Shown: piece by piece, positions 1 to 9,451 of the stretch
How positions within the stretch are numbered: position 1 is the first letter of the stretch
Layout of the letters: the number at the start of each line of letters is the position of its first letter
Source: Gaeumannomyces sp. JS-464
Lineage: Eukaryota; Ascomycota; Sordariomycetes; Magnaporthales; Magnaporthaceae
NCBI GenBank assembly: GCA_002197995.1
Contig: NGZR01000001.1
Coordinates: 5,270,001 to 5,334,000, forward strand
DNA length: 64,000 nt
Direction: 5' to 3'
Program-made: the position numbers and the translations under genes
Notes under the pieces: generated by a model
What the model was told of the DNA's origin: nothing
Database searches by the model: none
What the model saw: only the letters and a program-made list of their open reading frames with translations

Positions 1-1603
1 GACCCCCTCCCCCGCCCAAACCCGGCTTTACCCCCTTTCCGGCATACCCGCCGGCCAACAGCATCACTACCACCCGCAGCGCTTTACAACGCCCCGGCGT
101 ATTTTTACGCCCTATTGTCGATTGCCCGCTCACTAACAAGGAGCGCCGGAATGCGGCCCGACCCCCGTGTGCCTTCGGGTTTAATTTGTTAGCCGCCTTG
201 ATAGCAGCATATAGCCTAGTGTTAAGCTTAGGTAGCGCTAGCACGTCATATGCCCCTTGGGAGGCAGGGACTGGTAGATCCCGATTTACTGACGTTAAAT
301 ACTCTCTCTCTCTCTCACGACGGCGGCTTCATCTCTTCCATGCATCACGCAACCAGTGATCGGAAGCACTTGTTACAGCTCAGGTTACAACGGCTTCGGG
401 TCTCAGCGCAGGCCTCGTTCAACACAAAGTGCAGGGCTACCCGACGCGATCCATCACAAAGGGCTGCCGATTGGTTTTCTCTCCCTGTAGGCACACCCCC
501 TGCGCACAACATCCACACCATCCCGGCAGGGGCAGAATTCGACTTCCATAGGCTGCTGATCGAAGGTTCCCTACAGACGCTCGCCAACTGCTGACGAACT
601 ATCAACCGGATCGAGATTAGCGTTTGCGGCACGCTTGCCAGGCCATGTTTTGGCCGCAGCCTTCCTTGCCTTGCCGTGAGCCAAATGGACGGACTCCAAA
701 TAATTTCGCTGATTGAGAACCCAGCTGGGAGCGGCACCAACGCTGGTATCTACGGGGGATGCCGTGGCCGTTTTTGGCACCCTGAAAGCCCCTGAGTCTA
801 CACAATCACCGAAGTGATGCCCCATCTCCATCTCGACGCACCCCCCGCACCCCCCCAACATTTTTGACCTCTTTTTCCTTTGTAAGTGGAAGCAAAAGAA
901 TGCACGACAATGCACGCCACGTAGCACAAGGTGACGTTGCACAACTTCGCGAGTATGTTCGGGCCCGCTTCACTTTCCGTCGACAAGCCCTTCAAGCCTT
1001 CCCCTGAAAATGCACAATCCCGCGGGCATGGTCGTATCCGCTTCCCTTCCTCGAAAGTTTTCGGCCGGACGGTTAATTAATTGCTCGGAATAGTTGACAA
1101 GCCACTCAAGTGGCAAACCGCATGCTAGCAAGGTATGGAAAACGATAAAACGATAAATATCCAGTTGAAACTCACAAAGATACCGGGCATTGACAGGCCA
1201 AAGCAGGAAGGGAAAGGTCTCCTCCGCAAACCTAGGTGCGGATCACCTCCGTAATGGATGCTGGGATGCTGGGGTTGGGAGGGTTGGTGGCGTGGCCATG
1301 GGGCCCCAGCTATGGGCCACGGGCCGGAGCCCGGGCTCGACATTGGGATCCTATCTAAGAGCTGGGCAGGTAGGTACCTACCTACCTATCTATCTACCCA
1401 CCTACCTGCCTACCTGCCTACCTGCCTACCTGGGTGCCTCCTAGGCACATGTAGTAATCCAGGGGAACAGGCTGTCCCCAGCACTATCTTCAATGCCAAT
1501 GTCGAAAAATACCAACTCGAAGCAAACGTCTCCAATGCTTTCTACATGCTTGTCCTTCTCCCCGACTCCTTGTCGTTTCTCTGCCTTGTACCACTAAGCA
1601 GTC
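1..1603. other. Left-edge region without a supportable gene
   Basis: No open reading frame here has a recognisable motif, and the frames of 60-150 codons lack family resemblance. The segment contains a CT-dinucleotide run near 304-316 and the CTAC microsatellite described separately. The last few hundred bases presumably hold the promoter of the S28 peptidase gene, but I see no clear TATA box. Confidence 0.5.
1375..1432. repeat. CTAC/CTGC tetranucleotide microsatellite
   Basis: Imperfect tandem tetranucleotides (CTAC, CTAT, CTGC) run for about 57 bp. A shorter copy of the same motif occurs near 6584-6606. Tracts of this ACCTACCT type are common in Sordariomycete intergenic DNA. Overlapping frames such as 1190-1444 only translate the repeat and are not genes. 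Confidence 0.85.
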
Positions 1604-3358
1604 ATGATTTTTTCATTCACGTCTTTGATCATCCAATCCGTTCAACTTCTCCGTATCGCCCCTCCAGCGACGCACGCCATCGGGGGCGCCTGCGACTTCA
1701 AATGGCTGACCCAACCTATTGACCATTTCAGCCATGGCAGCACTTTTCAACAGCGATACAGTATTTCTACTGAGCACTTCCGACCTGGAGGCCCTATCCT
1801 ATTCTTCCAAGGGGAGGAGACGATTGTCCTGGACTGCGTGGTATGTCAGGGGCATCTGGGTTTTGCCAGGCACCCGACTGATCACATCGAATAGGAAACG
1901 ACCGCGGCCATGTGGTTCGCTCAACGTCTCGGTGGCGTGGCAGTGTCTCTCGAACATCGCTTCTTTGGGCAGAGCCTCCCGTTCGGGAACGATTCATATA
2001 CGGACGAGAATCTGGCCCTGCTAACCCTCGACAATGTTATGGCTGACGCTGTGGCCTTCGTCAAGATGATCCAGGAGACCACTCCCGGGGCAGAGAATAG
2101 CAAGTGCATCGTCATGAGTGGTAGGATGATACAGTCAATCTTTATTTTCGACTGGCTCCGACATAGCTGACAATCCCCAGGCTCGTATGGCGGTTTCCTC
2201 GTCACGGCCTTCCGCCAGAACCACCCTGGCACCTTCTTCGCTTCTCTTGCGGCAGCGGGTCCAACCATCGGCCTCTCGGCTGCGTCGACGACACCCCAGC
2301 CAGACCAGTTTCTCTTCCGGGAATATGTCAGTGTGCAAGTGGTTCCAATCCCTCCTCAAACCCGCAAATCACGGCTTGCTAACCCGCTGCCCATTATCCC
2401 GCCGCATCTAGGCTTCACGGTCTTACGTGGTCCGATCGGCACGAGCGTCACGAAGGATCAGGAGAGCACTTGATCTCATCCAGCGCGAAATCGAGTCTGG
2501 TGGGTACAGCCAGATACCCACATCCCAACCTCCACGATCCCGCTAGGCTCACGGCGTGTCGTCTAGGCCATACGAAAAAGATCCAGCAGGACCTCGGGCT
2601 CTGCAACGCTCCGACGAACGATCTCGAGTCTATCATGACCCTACAGCAGCTCTACTCAGTCGCGTTTACCCTCGCCGTAGAGTTCAACTACGCTGCGGCC
2701 CGGCCAGGGAGGATACCTGTCGCCCGCTCTTTTGACCACGCTATCGACACGGCTCTACACGTCGAAACCCTATGGAAATCCTAAACAACACTCTGTGGAT
2801 GTGGTATAGGGATCAGTGCTATGAATGCATTGACTGGACCAATACAACCTTTGTCCAGCAACTTGTGCCTCTCATCCAGTGGACTCCCTGGAGCTATATA
2901 ATGTGTAAGCTTGCTTGTCTCGGGGGAAAAAAAAAAAAAAAAAAAAAAACTGTGGACACAGCCGCATTAACCTTGAGCCAACAGGTTCTTACATGCCCCT
3001 TTGCGCGAGCGCTACCCCCGAAGGTACCATTTTCCCCTCATACCAGGACGGTTGTCTTATACAAAAGAACTACTGCGCTCAAACCTACAACGCCCGTCTC
3101 CTGACCGAGCAGGAAGTGTGGGATCGATATGGCCTCGGTCCAGAAGCGTTGAACAACTCGACACGTATCATCTTTTCCGTGGGCGAATTCGACCCAACCA
3201 CGGCAGTGGTCGGCGCTTATCCGCCCCAGGCCGGAGACATGTGCCGGTCTCACCGCATTTACACAAGCGGGATGGCACACAGAGAAGAGCTGTTCTACCC
3301 TAGGCTTGACGACAAGCCAGAGGTTGTACAAGTGGGTGGGCTCATGTCCTCAAATTAA
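1604..3358 (+). CDS. Serine peptidase family S28 (prolyl carboxypeptidase-like)
   Basis: Predicted secreted serine peptidase of the S28 family, whose members cleave next to proline. I read six exons: 1604-1840, 1895-2120, 2181-2326, 2412-2499, 2567 to about 2904, and 2985-3358. All introns have GT and AG ends. The start gives a hydrophobic leader before the mature-type motif FKWLTQPIDHF. All three triad residues are visible: Ser in GSYGG (exon 3, nucleophile elbow), Asp in GEFDPTT, and His in SGMAHREEL near the end. The only break is in exon 5 at about 2768-2770, where the frame changes in a CCC run; one extra C restores homology-like sequence on both sides, so I read it as an indel rather than decay. 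It lies two genes from the borosin precursor, whose core is preceded by three prolines, so a role in processing is conceivable but unproven. Omphalotin's own peptidase, OphP, belongs to a different family (S9A). Confidence 0.8.
2927..2949 (+). repeat. A23 homopolymer inside an S28 intron
   Basis: Twenty-three consecutive adenines lie within the intron 2905-2984. Splicing across it joins WSYIMC to SYMPLCA in frame, so the tract does not disrupt the protein. Its exact length is likely unreliable. Confidence 0.9.
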
Positions 3359-3734
3359 AACGAGGCCCAGTAGCTAATGCTATGGTGTTACAGTTGCGAA
3401 ACAAAGAATTGCATATCATGAAGCAATGGCTCCAACATTGTGATTGAATAGGTTTGAGGCTTTTGACCACGCCTTGGGGATCGTATAATGACGCTAGATG
3501 GACTTGTAGGAATCCAGATCTCCTTCCAAGATGGCTCATTGCCACCGAAGGTTACGATCCGCTGAAAATTCTCCAGCATGGGTACTCTTAATATGTAATT
3601 TCTAAACGTAATTATTTCTTATTATCCCGTGTAATTTTCATTGCGAAACCGCCTTCTCAGCAGCTAAGCTTTTATCGTCATGCAGTCTCTCCCCATTGCA
3701 CTCACCATGTCCCAGATATCCCGCTTTTCATATA

Positions 3735-5786
3735 TTAAATATGAGGCAGCGCACTGAGCCAGCTAGGTGTCTCATACGCACCGGGCGGCATCCAGCGGAT
3801 ACTGATCAACGATTCCACCAGTAGATACAGAGAGAAGGTAATGACACAAAGAAAATAAGGTAACCGGACAGTCGCTATCGACAGTAGTGACCCTGCTTGC
3901 AAGAATATGGCCTCGAAGCAAAGCCACAGCCAGGGAACGACGACGAGGCCGATGCAGCTGATACGCCAAAGGAGCCTCTCCGTGGGCGAAGGGAAGAAGC
4001 TGTTCCAGGCTAGCATGTGCCCCGCCGCCGTCAAAGTGAAAGCCACGTTCACGACGGCCCGCGGGACAAGCTGTGAGAATTTCCCTGGCCGGTCGTAAGC
4101 AGCCTGCAGGCACCTGAGGAGTCCGGGCGCCGCAGCCAGGGCTTCCCCGCCCAGTCGTGTACCGATGAAGGTTGCCTGGTAGTCTTTTTCAAGCATGGCC
4201 TGGGCCTCCTCGGCTGTGCCGGCGGAGGCGTCCGCGCGTTCTTGATCACGCTTGGATGCCTCCAAGATCTGGCGAGCTTTTGTCTGCAACTCGTCTACTT
4301 CGCCGCGGCTCAGGTCGAGCGTCTCGCCGCTGCTGTTGGTGCCGCAAAAACGGACCAGGATCTTGTCCGTGATCACCAGCGACTCCCCCGGAAGGAGAAG
4401 GATGTCGCCGCCTCGTCTTCGCTGCTGCAGCTGCTCGCGGTCCCATCCCGGAACCGACACCTCTGCGTCCCGCGTCAAGGAGCGGTTCATCTTCACAACC
4501 ACGACAGTTTGGATGCCGTCGCCCCTGCCGAAAATCCTCGTCGCTCTCCCCTTCGTAGAGTCCCCGGGGATAAGCCATGTCCCGGGCGGATAGTCGGCAT
4601 GCCCCGCCCGATGATGGCGGTTTTGATCAGGCAGTTGCTGGGGCTGGGGTGGTGGTTTGGGTTCGGCTTCAAGGGCGCCATCGTTAGGGGCGCAGATCTC
4701 GCCATGACCACCATCAACCCCTTGGAGAGAAGTTTCATTCACGGCGGCCAGTGTGAGGTCAGAGAGAGGAGTAGGGACAAGAACGGGGGTTAGGGCGGGG
4801 GTCGGAGCGGGAGTCAGGGCGGGGGTGGGTGCAGAAGGAGTCAGGGTAGCGCCAGAGTTGGGGGTATTTCTTGTCGCGTCGGTAAACACCACTTCATCGC
4901 CAATGGGTGGGGTGAGTGGATGAATGTCCTTTCCATCTGATACTGTCTCTGAGGCAGAGAAGCCGGGGAGAACGGCCATCAAGACTGGCTTGTCGGAGTG
5001 GTAAAGGATGGTCAGGGCGTTTCCGATCTCGTCATGCTCGATGGCGGAGATGGGCTGGCAAACACCCAGGGGTTTATGCCACCAGAGCACGTATATGAGC
5101 GCCGTCCACAGCACCTTGATGGCAACATGCAGCTCCAGAAGCGTTACTGGCAGACGTTTGGCGAAGCGGGCCAGACACACGACGATCAGCCAGATTGCCT
5201 GCATCAGTGCCAAGGCCTTGGCCAACGAATCTGCCTTTCCGCGGTCGGATATGAGTTGCTTGTTGATGGAGGTTGGGGAGATGGCGCCGTCGTCTATCAG
5301 CTGCTTGAAGCTTGCTGCGTCTAGGACCTTTGGGTAGCGGCCGTAATAGTCGCAAGGCCCAACCGTGTATCCCCCCATGACGACGAAGAATGCGCCTGTG
5401 AGGCCGAGCCGATCCTCCTCGCTCCCGCGCTTGACCGAGAGTGTCCTGCACCACCACTTGTGCAGATCCGTCGCCGTCATCCATTGGTAAGCGGCACCCA
5501 ATGCCGCGTATTCAGACACGATGAGAGTGTAGAGCATCCAAAGGGTTTTAGACAGCAATCGGTCCTGCCATGTGCCGTTCTCTACCACCTCATCATGGAT
5601 GACGGTCCAGCAGGTTATAATGAGAGTGGCAAGGCAGCTTTGAAGGATGCTCCAGGTGCCACGCACAAGAGGTTCGGGGCGCCAAGATCCAGCTTCTTGG
5701 CCTGTAATGGCCCCAACGCCCATGTCAAACCCGAAGAGGATGACTAAAACGAGAATTAATAGCGAGACTCGGAGGAGGGCCATCAC
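3735..5786 (-). CDS. Fungal multi-pass membrane protein, 683 aa, function unknown
   Basis: A single uninterrupted frame with an N-terminal hydrophobic segment (residues 1-27) followed by RGTWSILQSCLATLIITCW. That opening, together with a membrane-proximal IYVLWWHKPLGV and a C-terminal block of three or four membrane helices, is typical of an uncharacterised fungal membrane family. Between the two membrane halves is a hydrophilic insert: a Pro/Thr-rich repeat (units like TPALTPAP, near 4770-4850) and a charged, probably coiled segment (residues about 500-560). Several Cys and Trp residues are spaced as in the shorter relative at 13243-14261, so the two look like paralogues flanking the borosin and oxidase genes. 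No catalytic motif is visible. It could be a transporter-like or sensor protein, but I assign no function. Transcription runs opposite to the S28 gene, so the two 3' ends converge about 380 bp apart. Confidence 0.85.
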   Translation of the reverse strand: MMALLRVSLLILVLVILFGFDMGVGAITGQEAGSWRPEPLVRGTWSILQSCLATLIITCWTVIHDEVVENGTWQDRLLSKTLWMLYTLIVSEYAALGAAYQWMTATDLHKWWCRTLSVKRGSEEDRLGLTGAFFVVMGGYTVGPCDYYGRYPKVLDAASFKQLIDDGAISPTSINKQLISDRGKADSLAKALALMQAIWLIVVCLARFAKRLPVTLLELHVAIKVLWTALIYVLWWHKPLGVCQPISAIEHDEIGNALTILYHSDKPVLMAVLPGFSASETVSDGKDIHPLTPPIGDEVVFTDATRNTPNSGATLTPSAPTPALTPAPTPALTPVLVPTPLSDLTLAAVNETSLQGVDGGHGEICAPNDGALEAEPKPPPQPQQLPDQNRHHRAGHADYPPGTWLIPGDSTKGRATRIFGRGDGIQTVVVVKMNRSLTRDAEVSVPGWDREQLQQRRRGGDILLLPGESLVITDKILVRFCGTNSSGETLDLSRGEVDELQTKARQILEASKRDQERADASAGTAEEAQAMLEKDYQATFIGTRLGGEALAAAPGLLRCLQAAYDRPGKFSQLVPRAVVNVAFTLTAAGHMLAWNSFFPSPTERLLWRISCIGLVVVPWLWLCFEAIFLQAGSLLSIATVRLPYFLCVITFSLYLLVESLISIRWMPPGAYETPSWLSALPHI

Positions 5787-7219
5787 GATAAGGTTGTAAC
5801 AATGTGAGATCCCTCACGGTAATTGATCTAACTAATTAGGAAGTTGCTGAAAACATCCCACGAGGGGGAAAAGTCAATGTTAACAGGAATTATTGCAAAG
5901 CAAAGGGGCACGGGGTAGACCGGTTAGTTTAATCACTGGGTCTGAGGAGCTGTAAAGAAAGGGATGGAGGGCAGGAAACCCTTCTAGCTCAGTATACACG
6001 GGCCATACGAGTGTGCAGAGCCTCTCTCGGCGTCACCGAGGGTGCTGTAACCAGTTAGGGAGCGTCTGTGACGACGACGAGGTTCATAGTACCTGTCCCT
6101 GCCCAAGTATCGCCAGTGATATCCACTCCTGTGTGACAACAATGTAAATCAGCGAAGAAAGTGAAATAGATCTGCCTGCGGCGGGAGGGCTCAATATCAC
6201 TCAACCCCGCCCCCACTCCATGAGAAACCTATGATATTTCTTGTTTTGAAATTCCTACTGCCAATAGGAACGAGCCACGGCTGGAGCCATCGCTCGTAAA
6301 ACGTCAAGATGCTAAAGAACACCCACATGCAAAGCACCAGCGCCTCCCTCCGAAAAGACTGGGATCGGCGTCTAATGCGGCGAAGGCCGGGCAACGGCAA
6401 AGGGCACGGGATATCAGTCTTGATGAGGTAAGGCTCACAGCGAGAAGATGTGGCTTTGGGCAGAGGTTGGGTCGTAACGGTGCCCAAGCCTGGTTAAGTG
6501 GTTCGTTTGGAGCATTGCCTCGTCACCCGGAATCATGCACCACCTCCACCTGGGGCTCGTGACATGCCTCTGATATGTGTGGTTACCTAGGTACCTACCT
6601 ACCTGGGGGGTAGGGAGGTAGACGTTCCTAGAAGCACCCAGGCATTGGCCCCGCCCTCCTCAAAATTCTAACCCGAGTTATCAGGAACCTCGAGTGACCA
6701 TTTTCGGCTGCAGTACTGATTATGGCACCCGCAGCGCGCCGCAAGAAATTGAAATTGTCTTGCGTGATAAGCCTGAGTGATGGTTTCGGCATGGTATTGG
6801 CGGGTAGCAAAACTCTGGTCTTTGTCTGCTTGACATTGCAAGGTACTTGTCGACGGCTAGGGACCTAACAATAACAATAGCCGTTGGGCAGGGACACCGA
6901 CAAAGTTGCAGCATCGGGGCTGACGTGCAGCTCTGGTGCAGTACATTCCCAGGTCTTTTGTCCCCTCCGTCGACCGGTGGGACGTGGCACCAGCTGGATC
7001 ATATCGTCTAGCACTCTTTCGAAAAACGCGGAAACGTGAGGCTGTCACTTTGGGGTTTCTGGCCCTTTTCCTGGTGGGTAGGTGGCATCTTCTTGCACGC
7101 AACGGCGCCTGAAGCTGCAGTGCAGTGGGTATTGATGGACAGGAGTCATCATGCTCAATGGCTTCCGCAACTGGAGCACCCTTGGGGATGTATCTGGTTA
7201 GAAATGATTGACTGTACCC
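5787..7219. other. Intergenic region between the membrane protein and borosin genes
   Basis: A divergent spacer of about 1.4 kb with no supportable gene; the small frames (60-96 codons) have no family signal. It should contain the promoters of both flanking genes, which are transcribed away from each other. A short GGTACCTACC tract lies near 6584-6606. Confidence 0.5.
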
Positions 7220-7226
7220 TATAAGA
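7220..7226 (+). promoter_or_regulatory. TATA-like element upstream of the borosin gene
   Basis: TATAAGA lies about 150 bp before the chosen start codon at 7374, a reasonable distance for a fungal core promoter with a short leader. Sequence-only call. Confidence 0.35.
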
Positions 7227-7373
7227 AGGAGCCATTACAAGCCCCCAAACGCCCGAGTAGTGACACCCTTGACCCGCCTGCCACTTGTCCCCCCTTTTCC
7301 CAACCGATTCCCACAGCATCGCTCTTTCCCCCCTGATTTCAAAACTTTCACGGCACAGTCGATCAAACACGCC

Positions 7374-8820
7374 ATGCCCGAGGGTAGCCTTGTCATTGTC
7401 GGATCGGGCATCCGCAGTATCGCCCAATTCACGCTGGAGTCAATAATGAACATAGAGAGAGCCGACAAGGTTTTCTACTGCGTCTGCGATGCTGTCACAG
7501 CAGGCTACATCAAGGGGAAGAACAAGGAGGCGATCGACCTGTACGAGTACTATGCCAACTCCAAGCCGAGAGACGAGACCTATGTTGAGATGTCTGAGGT
7601 AAGACAACATGTTATCAGTGTGTTTCGTATGAAATAGATGTACACCGGCATGCGGCAGCTGACTGGCAATGCAGGTCATGCTGGAATCTGTCCGTGCCGG
7701 GCTGAATGTCGTGGGGGTCTTCTATGGCCATGCCGGAAACTTCGTGTCTCCGACCCGGCGGGCCCTCACGATTGCTAGAAGCGAGGGCTATAGGTCTATA
7801 ATGCTTCCGGGGATATCCGCCGAGGACTGTCTCTTTGCCGATCTCCTTATCGATCCGTCGTATCCCGGGTCGCAGACGGTCGAGGCTACCGACCTCATCA
7901 TTCGGAAGCGGCCTCTGCAGACCTCGAGCCATGTCATCATCTACCAGGTTGGATGTCTGGGCCAGCTCGACTTCAACTTCCAAGGCATAGAGGTGTGCTA
8001 TTCTAGTTTTCCTTTCACTGCTCTTTTCCCCAATATATCACTCGTCGACGTTGGCATTAGCTGAGTCCTTCTTTTTTTGCTCAAAACCAAAACTGAGAAT
8101 CCTTCCAGAACGATAAATTCTCCTATCTCAGCCAGCGCCTGGAGGCCGAGTATGGGTCTAGCCATCCTGTGATAAACTACAAGGCTGCAATCTCGCCACT
8201 CGCCCAGCCGACCATTCAGCGCTACACGGTGGCCGACCTGTCGACGGCTGACGTCCAAAAAGCCATTGACGGCGCCTCAACCTTCTACATCCCGCCCAAG
8301 ACCCTGCTCCCCATTTCTTACCTGGACCCCATCGTAGGCACGGCCTGGGTCGGCCAGATTGACCGTTTCATATATCCCCCCATCTGGGCCGATCCTTCCG
8401 AGGGCGCACTGAGCCTCTACGGTCCACGGGAGAAGGACGTGCTGGCGAGGGCCAAGTCTCGTGCCACCCCTTCAGAGTATCGGCCATATGCTGCGTCTCC
8501 CGCGATGCAAGCCGTCATGGAGAGGTTGGCCCTCGATCCTGAATATCAAGCCGATTTTGCGGCTTCGCCAGAGGCTGTCGCGCAATCTATCGACGGCCTG
8601 TCTCCTCATGAGGCCGCAGCGCTGGCTGGTGGCGATTCGAATGAAATCAGCATGTCAATGCTCGGAGGAGGGCCCCGGGATGTGAGTCCGATTGATGCCT
8701 GTATTGTACGCAATTTTGAAGCAAGGGACAACCGTTGCTAAAAGAATTAACTCGCGACAGGGCAAACCAGGTCCTCCACCGGTCGTCACAATCGTGGCCA
8801 CCGGGCTCACCGAGCACTAA
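7374..8820 (+). CDS. Borosin precursor: self-methylating peptide alpha-N-methyltransferase with C-terminal core
   Basis: Predicted SAM-dependent enzyme that N-methylates backbone amides of its own C-terminus, producing a RiPP of the omphalotin type. Four exons, all phase 0: 7374-7598, 7675-7992, 8109-8681 and 8761-8820, giving 391 aa (OphMA of Omphalotus is about 417). Residues 1-250 are a tetrapyrrole-methylase (Rossmann-like) fold with SLVIVGSGI at the N-terminus, GVFYGHAG, and [15 protein letters not shown]. The OphMA active-site residues Y66, R72, Y76 and Y98 correspond to Y60, R66, Y70 and Y92 here. Residues about 250-372 match the clasp region (STFYIPP; then [18 protein letters not shown]). 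The last exon adds a Gly/Pro linker, the core and a short follower. I start at 7374 because the OphMA-like sequence begins there. An in-frame GTG at 7260 adds nothing similar. No frameshift or stop is present. Basidiomycete borosins are best known; ascomycete members have been predicted by genome mining. Confidence is high for the family and moderate for the exact product. Confidence 0.93.
8761..8820 (+). other. Borosin core-peptide exon
   Basis: This 60-nt last exon encodes residues 373-391 and the stop. It reads as a Gly/Pro linker (GKPGPPP), a beta-branched hydrophobic stretch VVTIVATG (380-387) and a tail LTEH. In OphMA the core WVIVVGVIGVIG is followed by SVMSTE, so layout and composition agree. 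The preceding intron (8682-8760) has GTGAGT and GACAG ends. Which residues are methylated, and the exact core boundaries, are inference. Confidence 0.75.
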
Positions 8821-9451
8821 ATGTCGGACCAGGGTAAGAGCCGAGGCGCCGGGAAGGAATTAACACATTGTTAGTGGGTGTCGAGGAATCTGGGCGGAGC
8901 ACTACGCCTGGCGTTGATTATTGTAACTTAGTCCCCGTTTGGTTCACGCTGTTTATCATTAGCAATTGTTGGTGGCTGCCAGAAAGGTGCGCAAAAACAA
9001 TTTCTGGGGGGGCCTCTGGAAAACCAAAAAAAAAGCCACTTTTACAGCCACAGACCCGGCAAATGCCTTGTAACATCTACGAAGCCCTATTGAGGCACCG
9101 GCATGCAGTTGAATTTTAAATACCAGGGGGAGAGTACACCTAGAACAAGTTGATCGACATGTGGACCGGCGATTATTAAAATTTGTTTATATAAACAAAT
9201 AAATAGGCTAACGAAACAAACGCGGCCTCAGTAATCATTGCCATAAACTCCATGTTCTAGCACAAGTACAGAGCACCCCGTTGGTGCAGCTGGAAGCACC
9301 CTTGTTTCACTTCAACAAGACGGTGTGTTGGTAAAAGTATCGGGGGACCGCGTGACAGGGACACGCCCACACCGTGCCTGCTCTTGTCAGCTAGGACCGA
9401 GGTCCTTGCCGAGCCTGGTCAGGCCCAAAGCTGTTCCTGCCTACCTCTACA
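8821..9451. other. Convergent intergenic region after the borosin gene
   Basis: No gene is seen. The borosin and oxidase transcripts converge here. It holds the 20-bp palindrome at 9181-9200 within an AT-rich patch. Confidence 0.5.
9181..9200. repeat. 20-bp perfect AT-rich palindrome
   Basis: ATTTGTTTATATAAACAAAT is its own reverse complement, so either strand could form a hairpin. It lies between two convergent genes and could take part in 3'-end formation or be a protein-binding site. No direct evidence for either. Confidence 0.6.

Noticed and set aside
1604..3358. S28 peptidase as a pseudogene
   Set aside because: Five clean introns and all three catalytic residues are present. The single frame break is in a CCC run and fits the indel pattern of the whole window.
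7260..7373. Upstream GTG start for the borosin protein
   Set aside because: The added residues have no similarity to the family, and the ATG at 7374 matches the expected N-terminus.
8931..9060. Possible hAT-like MITE (CCCCGTTTGGTTCACG with nearby short inverted matches)
   Set aside because: I could not find the matching opposite terminus or a target duplication; only a 7-bp inverted match is visible.
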